From the NCBI GenBank assembly GCA_038501625.1, contig JAZAYU010000945.1, forward strand, positions 53,294 through 117,293: a stretch of DNA of 64,000 nt, in the 5' to 3' direction. A program made the position numbers and the translations under genes. Under the pieces are notes generated by a model. It was not told the DNA's origin. It saw only the letters and a program-made list of their open reading frames with translations, and ran no database searches. Shown here piece after piece: positions 12,401 through 23,679 of this stretch (its first letter is position 1; each line of letters opens with the position of its first letter). Origin of the DNA: Corbicula japonica. Taxonomy: Eukaryota; Mollusca; Bivalvia; Venerida; Cyrenidae.

Positions 12401-14839
12401 GGTTTCCATGCTCAGTTTTATAACCTTGGGCACATATCCTGAAAGTAAAGATTGTTATAGACCTGGATGCATGATCAAAAACAAAATCAGGATATCAGTC
12501 TTATATCTCGAGCATCTTGTCTCATGATTTTAAAACTTATTTCATGCTCAACTCAATTCTGTGATCAAGCTTAAACTGTCTAGAACATGAAACACCATCA
12601 AAAATAAGAAATCACTACCCGTTCTACAGGTGTTGTTGATATCAGATTTGCCTTTCTTTCAGTTTAAAATGATTTTTATAGAAGAAAATGAATATGTTTC
12701 ATAGACAGTTAAGTGTAGTGCTTATATTGACTTGAACATGAAAACAGTTTATAATCACAGGGCCAGTCACCATTTCAGCGAATCAGATGCCTGAGATTAT
12801 GATCTTGGGCCATGAATATATAAATTGGTAAAGAACTTGTCCCAATATCCCGAACAATCTTATGCTCAGACTCAGAAAAACTTTTTCAAATTACATTGAC
12901 ACAAGTTCATAGAAATTGCTAAGAATAACGAAATAAAAAGTGCAACCTTCCTACAGTCATAGACATTTCTTAAATATCGCTAAGTATCGCAGATAGGGAT
13001 AATTAAGAATTTAAGATAATTTGTTTGAGTTCAAACTCAATTTTTTGTCTATCTTCTAAAATATTGTTTTGTTATAATTACTGATATTTATGAAAACCAA
13101 AACACACTAAACGAAATAAAATATTTTAACATCGCAAAAATCCTGGCCAATTAACTAAATGTGACACTCGATAATCCTGAAAAACAACGTTTATGATATT
13201 GGTCTGAAAACCAAGAACAATAATTAAGTTCTGTAAAACAGTTTGGTGTTTTTAATAATCTGAAAGTCGATTTTGTCGTTTTTCTGTAGTCCAGGAAGTT
13301 CAACGCTGCTCTTTCGTAATTTCATGAATTTACTCGTACAACTATTAATACGCACTATTCTGTAATTTTAAACCCGAACTCTTTCAAAAAAGTGTGCACT
13401 GTGTTTCGGTGATTTTCCATACTCTGCTTTTTAACCAGGTTTTAAACGAAAATTGGTTATTGTCATGCTGAAGTCGGGACGGGCGTCATCTTTGGTTCCC
13501 GCTCAATAATTTCAGTTTTCTTTGGTCAATTGATGCCAAACTTGGTATATTGGTAGCTTACATGAAGAGGCAGCTTGGATATGCTTCCCATGTGTCTGTG
13601 ATTAAGGTCAATGTCACTGTTACTAAAAATAGAAATTCAGTTTCGGCTGAATGACTTGAGTTTACTTTGGCATTTTGACACCAAACTTGGTAAGTGGGTA
13701 GCTTGTACCAAGAGGCAGCTTGGGAATGCTACCCAGATGTCTGTGATCAAGGTCAAGGTCACCGTTGCAAAAACAGAAATTCATTTTACTTGAGTTTACT
13801 AAGGAGATTTGATGCTTAACTTGGTTTGTGGGTAGCTTATGCCAAGACGGATCTCATGATTGCTACCTAGATGTCTTGTATCAGAGTCAAAATATATATT
13901 CAGTCTCTGCATAGTAACTTGAGTTTGCTTTCCTATTGACACCAAACTTGGTTTGTGGGCAGCATATAACTGGATGCAACTCAGATGTCTATACTTTGTC
14001 GTTGAAAACCTGGTTTCGTCGCATTGCGGCGCTCCTTGTATTAATTTTAAGCCTAAATATTTGGTATTGAAATTGAGATTAGGTCATTTAAACTCTATGG
14101 TAGAACTATCTATGATCTAATTTCAATAATATTTATACAAAATATTAAATCGAATTTCCTAAATGTGAACGGCGTCATGTCTAGACGCCATAGCCTTGGA
14201 GCACCCGATGATGGTCAGAGGGCTGTGTCCCTCTCTTATCACCAACAATGATTTACTTGTTTGTTCAGATGTAAGCTAAGAATGAAATAAATGTGGGTTT
14301 AGCAGCGCGCGAAGCTCTTACCCAATGCCGAATATTGATTTGTTTCGAAATGGGACCCTAAACTTTTACATGTACCTTACTGTTGCTTATAAGTTAATTT
14401 ACATGTCCTGTAGGGTTGCATGAACAAAGCTTTTTGAACAACAGGTATGATAGCGCCTGATTAACTATCTGTTATGTCCGTTTTTTTAACCTGAAACATA
14501 GTATTGCTTATAACTTGGAAAGTATTTTGTTCTTTCAACAGAAATACTTGAAAACCGTCAATCTGTTTTGAGTTACGGCCCTTGTAAATGGCTTAAACTG
14601 AAACACATTTAATTTGGTAATTAATAATTATGTTCCACGGAAAACCGAATTCGTGTTTAAGTATTTTAATTAGTATTAAACTTTGTGAATCATTTAAATA
14701 ATGAATTTATTTCTTCCGTTATTTTTCAGCTGTCTGTGATAAACCGTGCGCAAACGGTGGAAAGTGTGTTTCTCACAACCGATGTCAATGCCCTTACAAC
14801 TACAAAGGGGCCTTCTGTGAAGTCAAGAAATTCCGATAG
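9300..14839 (+). CDS. CCP (sushi)/EGF-domain extracellular protein, 3' part of gene
   Basis: Five exons can be joined: 9300-9476, 10460-10642, 11191-11286, 12188-12283 and 14730-14839. Together they code for about 220 residues ending at TAG 14837-14839. The order is CCP, CCP, EGF, EGF, EGF. Each exon has an AG acceptor and a GT donor, and every junction is phase 1, the classic exon-shuffling arrangement. The EGF modules contain the PCxNGGxC and CxCPxGYxGxxC signatures. Such modules occur in secreted or cell-surface adhesion and matrix proteins, with disulfides formed in the secretory pathway. The 5' end, signal peptide and earlier domains lie outside what I can identify. No transmembrane helix follows the last EGF, so the protein is probably secreted. 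SVEP1-like or another sushi/EGF protein is possible; the orthologue is not identified. Confidence 0.85.
9688..10005. repeat. AT-rich minisatellite, about 26 bp unit
   Basis: About twelve head-to-tail copies of TCAAAATTTAGAATATAATA with small length variants, inside the intron between the two sushi exons. Confidence 0.85.
10081..10332. mobile_element. MITE-like element, GGGGCRCGTCA ends, copy 1
   Basis: The inverted ends are TGGGGCACGTCAAGGGAAAA and, on the other strand, TGGGGCGCGTCACGGGAAAA. Length 252 bp, no ORF. The same ends and internal motifs (ATGACGTCATTTCA) recur at 42597-42862 and, more diverged, 57593-57832. Confidence 0.75.
10460..10642 (+). CDS. Exon: CCP/sushi domain 2
   Basis: The acceptor TTATTTCAG ends at 10459 and the donor GTATGT begins at 10643. 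61 codons, phase 1 at both ends. Residues FCGKPRL open the module; [18 protein letters not shown] and the final Cys follow the CCP pattern. Confidence 0.85.
11191..11286 (+). CDS. Exon: EGF-like domain 1
   Basis: The acceptor TTGTTTCCAG ends at 11190 and the donor GTACTC begins at 11287. 32 codons, phase 1 at both ends. The six-cysteine EGF pattern includes [21 protein letters not shown]. The donor is weaker than those of neighbouring exons. Confidence 0.85.
11375..11535. repeat. Dispersed repeat with GACCACCTGT / AGTGGTCTTTGAAGAC motifs
   Basis: Runs from CAGTCCAACCTATGCGACCA to ATTTTACAGTA, with inverted-like CAGT ends. A related copy lies in the opposite orientation at about 53945-54122. 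No coding content. Confidence 0.5.
11955..12178 (+). repeat. tRNA-derived SINE-like repeat, copy 1
   Basis: Shares order and sequence with 20707-20940: AGTCTCCC, CAGGGTTATCCGATCA, then a tRNA-like part with CTCAATAGTTAGCG (box-A-like) and GGGTTCGCTCC (box-B-like). It ends just before the acceptor of the second EGF exon. Confidence 0.5.
12188..12283 (+). CDS. Exon: EGF-like domain 2
   Basis: The acceptor GTTCCAG ends at 12187 and the donor GTGAGT begins at 12284. 32 codons, phase 1 at both ends. Residues LPCLNGGKC and [12 protein letters not shown] give the EGF pattern. A SINE-like repeat ends only about 10 bases upstream of the acceptor tract. Confidence 0.87.
12304..12425. mobile_element. 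Foldback MITE, copy 1
   Basis: Near-palindrome. Each arm reads GGTTATAAA.CTGAG..TGGAAACCAGTCTCA.AT.TCAAGCATCTGATTGG. Full copies also lie at 57861-57983 and 63260-63390; partial copies lie near 12770-12826, 56001-56092 and 62708-62806. Located in an intron. Confidence 0.75.
13515..14035. repeat. Tandem repeat, about 150 bp unit
   Basis: Three to four diverged units containing CACCAAACTTGGT, GTGGGTAGCTT, AGATGTCTGTGATCAAGGTC. It lies in the intron before the last EGF exon. The ORF at 13611-13793 is an artefact of the repeat. Confidence 0.65.
14730..14839 (+). CDS. Terminal exon: EGF-like domain 3 and stop
   Basis: The acceptor ATTTTTCAG ends at 14729. Residues [21 protein letters not shown] complete the last EGF; a seven-residue tail then ends at TAG 14837-14839. 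No clear AATAAA was found soon after, so the 3' UTR end is not placed. Confidence 0.85.
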
Positions 14840-14854
14840 TACGCCCAGGCGGCT

Positions 14855-15115
14855 CCAATAGCTGTTTTGATTGGTTCAATACCCGTTTGTTGACTTATTC
14901 ATTGGCCGTTTATTACTAGTTCAGGTGCCGTTGGTAGACTGGTTCAAAAGCCGATGATGACTGGTTCGGTAGCCGTTTTCTAAACTGGATCGGTAACCAT
15001 TTGTGGACTGGTTCATTAACCGTGTGCCGACTTATTTACCAGCCGTTTGTAGACTTTGTCAGTAGCCGTTTGTCGACTGTTTCACTAGCCCTATGTAGAC
15101 TTTTTCAAAAACCGT
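14855..15115. repeat. Degenerate tandem repeat in the 3' UTR region, about 28-29 bp unit
   Basis: Eight or nine imperfect units of the form GACTGGTTCANTANCCGTTTG start about 16 bases after the stop codon of the CCP/EGF gene. Confidence 0.65.
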
Positions 15116-15119
15116 TTTT

Positions 15120-16602
15120 TTTTAACTTTTTTATTGGTTCAACAACAATAGAATGTGAATAATGATTTTGTATATGAATAATTTGTTTGTTTTATTGACG
15201 TGCAATGACCTTAAAGAGCAATTTTATTGTATATAGCTGCTTTTGAATTGAAATATTAGGAGTCAATTCATTACATTTTGTACCCATCTTAACAAGTAGA
15301 AACTGTAAATAAGAGAAAACGACCTTGGTTAACTAAATTATATTTGTCATGTGTATAATGGCAGCTGGTTGTTTTATATGTTGTGAAATAGGTTAGAACG
15401 TAATTACATAAAAATGAACATAATAACTCTCAAACTATAATTAAATGTTTTGTAACATTTCATTTTCTTTGTTTTATCGGGTAAATTCCGGGAAACATGT
15501 ACATGAATTAAGTTTTTAATGGACGCTGTATGTTTAGTTTCATTGTCTTTAGATTATTCTCGAGTAAATTCAGGTTAATTATGTGTGTTTCAGACAGAAT
15601 TTGTACATGCAGTTACACGCCTGGATCAGTTGTCGCTGGTTTTAACTAACCAGGATTTAATTTCCAGAAGAAAAAAATGTAACCCTACCACCCCAATTCA
15701 TTTGTTTTCTTTGCATTAACCTTCAGACTTGAAAAAAGAAGAGACATCTGTTTTAAAGCTATGTACTATGATTAATGTTAGAACTGTTTTGGTCTGTTTG
15801 ACTAATCTTCACCGGAACGTGCCGGAAAAAGCCGAACCGAAACGACACTTTACCGCGCAGATACGACATCCCGCCAAAACAACACAATGCAATTTGCGGT
15901 ATCGGAGCGCTTATTTGGGAGGGCAGGCGTGAATTTGTATGGGAGGGAATATGCAATACGCATATGTATCATTTATTTTGTTAAGCTATTTAATTTATCT
16001 CGCCACAACGCCAGAATCTGAGAATGACGTATAAGCGTGCCGATACGATGAAAACGTTGCGCGGTACCAAAACCACCAATGTCAATTGGGCGTGTTCGGT
16101 GTTGGCGCCAAAATGCCAGAACGACATAAAACCAGGTTTTTAATATAATATCGGCGCCCCTCCTCCAATGGTAACTACCTCATGTGTCCTATCAGCGCGC
16201 TTATTTATCGTTCTTCTGGCGCCCAGTACACGGACTAACTCGCCTGAACTGCGTGGAGAAAAATCAGAACTCAAAATGAAAAATTTAGGGCAGAACGAGA
16301 TTACTTGTATATTAAAAAAACTATACGCAATCTGAGTAGGAGCCGTGAAAGGCACAGCAGTCAAAACCAGATTTGTCGTGTAGAATAATAGCCGAGGTGT
16401 TCCGATTGCTGTAAGAACACGGAAATACACCATAACACGTGATCTGAAGACGATTTAGGCTTAAACAACTTTATTACTATGTAGAGTTTTTATTTTAATT
16501 ACACGTGAAAACATAGACCATTTCCTATGAATTGATAAAGTTATACTCAGTTTTGTCATTCATTATTTTTCACTTTGCACCGCTGTGGCTTAGCGAATTT
16601 GT
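15120..16602. other. Intergenic stretch between convergent genes
   Basis: Lies between the plus-strand CCP/EGF gene and minus-strand copy 1 of the receptor-like family. No exon or clear repeat was recognised; the ORFs at 15729-15956 and 16140-16433 show no domain. Confidence 0.4.
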
Positions 16603-17463
16603 TTATTCTCCGTTCGTACGTCTTCTGCGTGCAACGTACACTTTCAAACAGTTTGGAATAATTAATAACGAAACTAAAGCTAGAAGCAAACCGGCAACGA
16701 TTATAGCAGAGAAAGGTCCAAACACAGTCCTATTTATTTTCATCGTACCTGGCGAAAATTTCTTGCGATATTGTATCACACTATCATTACGAGACGAAAG
16801 GCTAGGAAATACGTCTTCGATACAAACCAGAAATACAGGCGAACTGTTGGGATCAGTAGTCATGTTTGTTACGTCAACGTTTGTCTGCGTTACGCGTTTA
16901 CCCGATCTCAGTTGTAGAACTTGACGTCCGATTAACTTCGTCTCACTGGCATTTATTTCAATACGAGGACAAAAATTTACATTGCTCAGTCTAAATTCTT
17001 TTTCTGTCCACTGAATTGCCGGATAAGTTATGTTTATTTTCGATAATTTTATCTTGATTTTTTCGCTTTGAACAACATCTTCGTCCTGAACGTTAACTTC
17101 GGGGCAGAACGTTGAAAGCTGCCAGGGAACTCGGTACTGGGAAAGTTTCCAAATAAAGTTTAGAAACTTATTAAGTGTCTCCGCGTAAAGCTCCGTCTTT
17201 GGTCGAACAATTAATAAAACACAAACTTCTGTGAAATTCTTTTCTTTCCAGACAGTTACGCCGTTATGGCCAAATGTGTCATTAGAGACGGCGTTGATGT
17301 AAGTTATATAATTTGAGAAGAAATCGGCTGCATTTTGTTTTTGTTTTATTTTCACTTTCAGAAAGACAGTGTAGAAAATGTTCCGAGTTAGTATCAAGAA
17401 TGGCGTGCATACTCCGTCATATATAACTAGATATCTAGGACACAGCACTTTCCTGCAAGATGC
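16603..17463 (-). CDS. Copy 1, exon 2 (membrane-proximal region, TM, basic tail)
   Basis: 287 codons including the stop, beginning ASCRKVLCPRYL after the acceptor. It carries several N-glycosylation sequons, a conserved CPRIEINASE motif and VCIEDVFP before a single hydrophobic helix. The reading frame is intact, although exon 1 is broken. Confidence 0.8.
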   Translation of the reverse strand, partial: ASCRKVLCPRYLVIYDGVCTPFLILTRNIFYTVFLKVKIKQKQNAADFFSNYITYINAVSNDTFGHNGVTVWKEKNFTEVCVLLIVRPKTELYAETLNKFLNFIWKLSQYRVPWQLSTFCPEVNVQDEDVVQSEKIKIKLSKINITYPAIQWTEKEFRLSNVNFCPRIEINASETKLIGRQVLQLRSGKRVTQTNVDVTNMTTDPNSSPVFLVCIEDVFPSLSSRNDSVIQYRKKFSPGTMKINRTVFGPFSAIIVAGLLLALVSLLIIPNCLKVYVARRRRTNGE

Positions 17464-17889
17464 CTGAAATAATAAAATGGATCGAACTTTAGACCAATAC
17501 AATGAAAAACATTTATAAATAAGCATTTACAAACAGTGATTAAGCAAAGTGCAGTAGCATACAGTTTAGGTAGTGTCTTCAACAACCTCTAGTACAATAG
17601 ATGAAAAGGGAACTTTGAAAGCCGACGAACACGACAAATGTGAAATATTGCAGGCTCGGTTTGATTGAGCCTATTCATTGGCAGTAATGGAAATGCATAT
17701 TACTACCCACGCCGCCTAGCCCGGGGTTGAGCGCAACTCAATATTTACACCAATAAACAGTACAATTTAGATCCATCCCAAAACGATGGTATGCATATGA
17801 AACATGGAAGCTTCAATGCGGTGTTTTCAGATTAATACAATTCCATGTTCAGCGGCGTATGGTCCCCAGATAAAAGAATGGGGAACATT

Positions 17890-18385
17890 GAGCTTTGCGC
17901 AATAACGACACAATTTACTGAGATTTACAACGACCTTAAGTACAACAATGTATAGCTTTACGCAAAAAGGACACAATTTTATAATGTATGCAACGACTTA
18001 AATTACGCCAATGACTAAATCTTTGCGTTACTTTGCATTTTGCCTTTGGCGTTGCCTGTGATATTCAGGATTTAGCTTGCAATGTTTTCATATTTGTCGT
18101 GTTCGGTGGCTTTAAAGTACCCCTTTTCATCGTTTGCGCACTAATGGCACAATTTTACAAAGGTTTGCAATAACCTCTAGTACAACAATGTCTTTGCGCA
18201 ATGGCGACATAATTTGACAATGTATACAACGACCTTTAGTACAGCAATGTCAAAAGCTCTGCGCAATAACGACACAATTTTACAATGTATACAACGACCT
18301 CTAGAACAACAATGTCTAAAGCTTTGCGCAATGGTGGCAGAATTGGACAGTGTATTCAACGACCTCTAGTACAACAATCTCTAAA
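17890..18385. repeat. 65 bp tandem repeat in intron of copy 1
   Basis: Six to seven units of the form GCGCAATAACGACACAATTT, then a TACAACGACCTCTAGTACAA segment. The same unit is amplified in the intron of copy 3 (37155-37400), so the array predates or accompanied the gene duplication. Confidence 0.8.
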
Positions 18386-18930
18386 GTTGATTAAATGTTT
18401 AGGTTAATCTAACCTGTCAGGTACCACACTTTATTAATTTTTTAATAAATAATCATATTTTCCTCAATTGCCCGATGTTCTTATCGTTTTGCTATTTTAA
18501 TTACATTATAGTAGCTTAAATTATTCAAAATGCAAGAAAAATCTTAAGTTCATTTTTAAAGAAAACATCTCTTTATTTGCAAACATTTAGGACTGACAAG
18601 TTAGAATTACTTTAAAGTCGACTGCGATAGTTTTCGATTTCAAGTGGTGAATTTTACGTGCGTACCGTTTGTATGGTATACGTCTTTTTAACTTTTTTTT
18701 TCAAGGAAATGTAACTTTTGATATAAGTTGGCATATAAGAGAATTTCCTTGTTGAATAATACTTTTTAATCAACTTATGTCGGTCTCGAGTCCGCGACCG
18801 AATTTGCTAATCACGATCGTGTCATGGAAACGGTGTGTTCGTAAAATTCATGATGGTGTGAAAATGGAAACTACCACAAACGTTTGTAATGATGCATTGA
18901 ACCATTTTAGTCTTTAAACAGAATACTTAC

Positions 18931-20260
18931 TGTTTCCTCGTCAAAAATAAAACCATTTTTACAGTTCTCCGAAAACAATATGATAAGTGTCGAGTTTGAT
19001 GTAGTATAGTACATATTAGTACGTTCACTATCGATTTCCAGTTGGTAAGCGGCTTTAGAATATGCCTGGTCATATTCTTTACATAATGAAGGATGCAGTT
19101 GTTTCCGGTAACACAAGTAGCATGCAATGTTAGCATATACAGTGTTACCCTGATACTTTGGTTCATAAATTGGCAAACGGAAACGATTACACATGCTTTC
19201 TAATGTGTTTTTGTCTATTTCAAACTCCGTGTTTGTGGCATCCGAATCGGGACAAGTTTCAATATCTACATGTCCATGTTTACATTTGCTAGTATAGTTT
19301 TTCACTTGATCTGGTGGCTCATATACGATATTGCAAAAAGCTAAGTCGGTTAACCACCATTTTGTCTATTCAACAGTTTTTATGTTTCACATAATTCGAA
19401 TAACATGTATGTAAAGTTTTCCAAACAACAAAATTGCCATGGCGACCTTCGTTACACTGCAGGCAATATATATTTCTATATGTTTCCAAAGAAGCTAACG
19501 AAGTAACTGGTATGAGTTTTTTCTCATCCATTGTGTTGACTATAGTTAGATTTACACATTGATCTAGTAATTCGTCGTTAGTTTCATTCTTCGAACAACC
19601 GTCTTTCATTTCATACGCCAAATCCTGAGCCGAAGCGATGTCTAACGAATTAATGTTTCTCAGTTGTGCTACTACGCATGCGCTGTTTTTGTCACGATCT
19701 GCTGACCCAAACACAAACATTAAAATGTCGTCTTCATTTATTACCGTCTCTAGATAAGAACTCACTGTATTGTTTCTTAAGTTTCGACTACCAGTGACGT
19801 TCATCATGACGTCATATGCTCTGAGTAGCGTCTCTGCAACATTTACGTAAACGTCTGCTACGGCGCTTGTATTGTCTGTTTCCTTGTCAACATTCGATAA
19901 TATTGTTTCAAATGCTATTGCTGAGCCAGTGAAATGTTGGCTTGTTTCCAATGCCTTAATGCTATCCAAATATGCAACGACTTCGGATAGATTTGAATTA
20001 TTAGCATCCATCACCCAGTTATCCGGACAGCATGAACCTTTCCGCCAGCAATCACGTTCGCACGAGCAGGATATGCAACAGATATTTGAAACATATGAAA
20101 TGTTTAAACTTTTGAAAGCAAACAGTGGCACAGTACCACAATGCTTCTCGTGTAATGAAATCAGATTTGAAACAATTTCAGTCATTTTTCCATATTCCAT
20201 ACAATGTACATACATAGAACTGCAAAAACTGACAAACAAAACTAACCGTATTAATATCAT
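18931..20260 (-). pseudogene. Copy 1, exon 1 (signal peptide and cysteine-rich ectodomain, broken)
   Basis: Homologous over its length to exon 1 of copy 3. The frame breaks near 19370, and a second in-frame stop lies a few codons on. Downstream residues such as IEPTKWW are recognisable only after the frame change. Confidence 0.8.
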
Positions 20261-20706
20261 TTTTCGGAATATTTCCTTATCAACTTAAGTAAAGGTATAT
20301 TCAAAAGAAGTTCAAGTCAGTTGACATGCATTAACGTTCACTATATACAACACAAGATCCACTGCCATCTGCGTGTGACTCCTTGAAGACTCTTCGCGTT
20401 AAATTTTCCAATATCTTGGCAGAACAAAGCATGTACAGTGTAGCTCTGTCTATCTTGATAAGCATTCGTCTACAGTAACTGTTTATTGAACTTTTTCGAA
20501 ATGTTTGAAATGTTTTCCGGCGTAAAAAGAAAATTCAGTCATTCTGGAGTTTTTGAAAAGTTTATCATTGTAGTAATATCCGCTACATAGCTGGCGTATT
20601 TTGTTTCAGTTATGTTGTCGGAATTACATGGCTAGATTCTGTCGCCGTGACGGTACAGGTTCAATCATCAGTAGAAGCAATACCGTTTGAAATTTAATTA
20701 AGCGCT

Positions 20707-20940
20707 ATTTTTGCAATGCGGCGGCCACATAAAGTCTCCCTTACATATAGTTAGTGCTGTTATCAGTAGAATAATCCGTTACCGATGTCATACAGCGATG
20801 AGAACGTTTATCAGGGTTATCCGATCAACCCTTTTGGGGGTTGTCACGACTAGCTCAATAGGTAGCGTTGTCGGAATCGCATGGCTAGGCGCTGTTGCCG
20901 TGACGATACGGGCTAGCGCCATGTAGAGGCAATATGATTG
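20707..20940 (+). repeat. tRNA-derived SINE-like repeat, copy 2
   Basis: Related to 11955-12178. The tRNA-like part contains TAGCTCAATAGGTAGCG. A partial third copy (about 20600-20690, TTGTCGGAATTACATGGCTA) lies just upstream. Confidence 0.5.
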
Positions 20941-20984
20941 TCAAGTTATAAATATATTTGTACAGTTAAGTAACTCTATAAGTT

Positions 20985-23675
20985 AAGTCAATATGCTCAT
21001 TGTATTTAAAAGGTTGTTCAATAAAGCTAACTTAAGGTATATGTTAACTGATGTTAACATTGTATTACCATAAGAATAAATAGTAATATCGCTCATTTCT
21101 AATGACAGAGAGAGGCTTTATGTAAGATTTACAAAGATACATTAAGATCCCATCTGTTACTAAAAAATAATAAAGAAATGCTAACAACACAACACAACAT
21201 TGTACAGCGCTTTGCATTCTTGATGATTACCTATTGACATTTAATAGCTTTGCATACCCCTTTGTTTGCACAACGGTGACAGGGGTTTAGGATTTTATGA
21301 ATATTTCTAGGGAAACCCGATCTTTTATGCCTTTCGTTGAACGAAGTCAGATTTAAAATAATTTCAATCCTATTGTCATATTCCATACACTTCACATACA
21401 TAGAGCTGCAAAAAAACAAACGAAGATAGCCGTATTATTATTGATTACATTTTCGGAATGTTTCCTTGTCAACATAATTTCAGGTTAAAATAACTTCTTT
21501 TTATCGCATAATTTACCTTTGAAGAAGTATGGTAGGATCTTATAATAAATTGTATATAATTGCGTATCTTCGTTTTTTATATACAAATAAAGCGTTTATT
21601 CTAGAAATACGATATTGGTTGATTTTATTCTTATTCATTTAAAACATTTTACGTAAGATAGTAAACTAAACCAACGACATAACAGCAATTCTAATAATTT
21701 ATATAATTTGAAAATAAAACCACACCTGGAATAGTGTTGTTATACTCATCCGCAGAATATCAAATTACGCTTTTTGTATTTGTTTATATCGTCACCAATC
21801 GGATTTTTATCAGTCCGTTCCTTTTTATAATTTTAAATACGAGTAAGATTAAAACAGCTGGACCCATTGACGAGGGTTTTCGCGATCAATTGTAGACATT
21901 TGAATAAAAAGAGAACTGTGGCTATATGTTATCAATACCCACAAATTTTAAAAGGTGGCGTCATTTGTATAAGTGTTCTGATTGTTTCATGCTTATGAGT
22001 AAATATTAATTTCTTAAGAAAATCGCGTCGTTTGTATATGCCGCGGCGCACAGTTTGATAGATCAATATTGTTCTAAATGTGAATTGACGCCAATGGACA
22101 CGTTGAAGAAATATAAGCAAGTATAGAGGCATGCTCTTATCTAAAGCTTTGGTAGGCAAATGGAACACAAAGTTTTTGCAAGGAGAATCGAAAATATTAT
22201 TTAGAACCAACCATCAACCATACTCGCTGGAATGCGCTCCGCTAGACATTGAATATTTAAGGGCTAATTTGTCGCAAATGTGAGAACTGCGACGAGATCA
22301 GGACTGCTTGGCCTTCAACATAAATCTACCAACAGAGTCAACACGAGTCTGCCAACAGAGTTTTACATTACTGAAAGTAATAACCGGGCGGACAGACACC
22401 GTGAGTGTATCAAACACGCTGTAGAGTACTTCAGAAAAGAATAACGGTCGCCTTGTTTCTTTATGATAAATTATTTTTCTTTGAAACTTCAAGTTTAACT
22501 TACCGAATAAGGTCTTAATAATTTGTGTTATTGGCATGAAGATGTGAGTAGTTTTCTATTTAATCATAGTGTGTACGGTTTATTTGGACAACCCTCGTAA
22601 GTTTTGGTAGGATTAGATTGCGGACGCGCTAGTCCAAATAAGTAACGAACATCTGCGAAATACGCTAATGAGCACATTTTATAAAGAAGTAAATCGAATG
22701 ATGTAAATTACTCTTGTAACGAGAGAGCTGCCTGCCGGTTCCTGACGCTCGTCTGCTTTTTTCCAAGAAAGAAATGTAAAAGATAAAATCATTAAACAAT
22801 TACGATTAATAAATACTTATAATACCTTTATTTTAAATGGGGGAGGGATCCCAAATTTGGAGACTTGTGTTCAGTTGTGATTTTATAAATAAAAATGCAA
22901 AAAGTAAAACAGTAAGCCCTCAGCAACAGGTGTGGGGTTTAAGAGAACCTTACTTCCCTCACCATAAAACATGTTGTAGTGAGCATAGAAAGAAAGAAAA
23001 ATAAATGGTTAAAAATGCATTCTAAACAGCACCCCAAAGTCCACCACCAAAATGTTCATCCACATTAACAACTTAAAAACTTGTGTTTTAAATAAGAATT
23101 CAGAAACAAAAGAAAGGAATAGGGAATAAATTTTAAAGTTTATCATAAAATCGCAGTGGGGAGGGGGTTACGGGACGCCCACCTCCTAAAGACTTTTGTT
23201 GTGTTCAGTTTATCAATAGAAAAAAAAAACACATCAAAATTGAAAAGAAAAACACTTCCAACCTCCACACATAATTCGTCACCTTAGTGCAAAAACAGGT
23301 TAAGTGCCATTAAATCATGAAGGAGATTCTGTTGTTGCGCTAAGGCGATGAATTATTTGACCCCTGACCCCGAAGCCTTTTGTTTTTGTTTTGTTGTGAG
23401 TTCTAAAACTTGTCTTGGTGGTTGGTGTTATGATGTCAAACAACTGTGTTAAGTTCCAAAACTCTACCTTGAACAGCCATCGAAATACTAGCACACAAAA
23501 ATAACATTTAATTATTAAATTTCTAAGTAAAAGAAAACATAACCTTGACACACTGTAATCAAATGTTTGTAACTCGACCCGGCGGTTGCCATTATATGAT
23601 TGTCAGACCCTAAGCTCGGCCTTGAATAATTAGAGACAAAAGACGACCTTAAAAAAATAAGTAAAATTCTCATGT
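20985..23675. repeat. Duplicated flank, unit 1
   Basis: Diverged copy of 27055-29300 and of 39230-42400 (for example GCCTGCCGGTTCCTGA, AAGACTTTTGTTGTGTTCAG). It lies upstream of copy 1 and ends where the remnant of copy 2 begins. Confidence 0.7.
21231..21480 (-). pseudogene. N-terminal stub of the receptor-like family, unit 1
   Basis: The minus strand codes FFCSSMYVKCMEYDNRIEII, matching the signal peptide and first residues of copies 1 and 3, preceded by the family-specific leader sequence TTTCCTTGTCAAC (plus strand). Homology stops after about 35 residues. Equivalent stubs lie at 27259-27560 and 39233-39370. Confidence 0.65.
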
Positions 23676-23679
23676 AAAC

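Larger units (their letters stand above)
16603..20260 (-). pseudogene. Receptor-like ectodomain family, copy 1 (frameshift plus stop)
   Basis: Two exons on the minus strand: 20260-18931 and 17463-16603, both junctions phase 0 (donor GTAAGT, acceptor TTTCAG). Exon 1 opens with a signal peptide (MILIRLVLFVSFCSSMYVHC) and the somatomedin-B-like cluster SCSCERDCWRKGSCCPD. Near 19350-19375, compared with copies 3 and 4, there is one extra A, so the frame closes at TGA; in the restored frame TAG stands where copies 3 and 4 have CCG (Pro). The remainder of exon 1 and all of exon 2 are open. Exon 2 ends with a transmembrane helix (IIVAGLLLALVSLLIIP) and a basic tail RRRRTNGE. Assembly error could explain one lesion but hardly both. 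The intron carries a 65 bp tandem repeat. Confidence 0.8.

Noticed and set aside
16140..16433. 97-residue minus-strand ORF beside copy 1
   Set aside because: No domain, no splice context and no similarity to the family; treated as chance.
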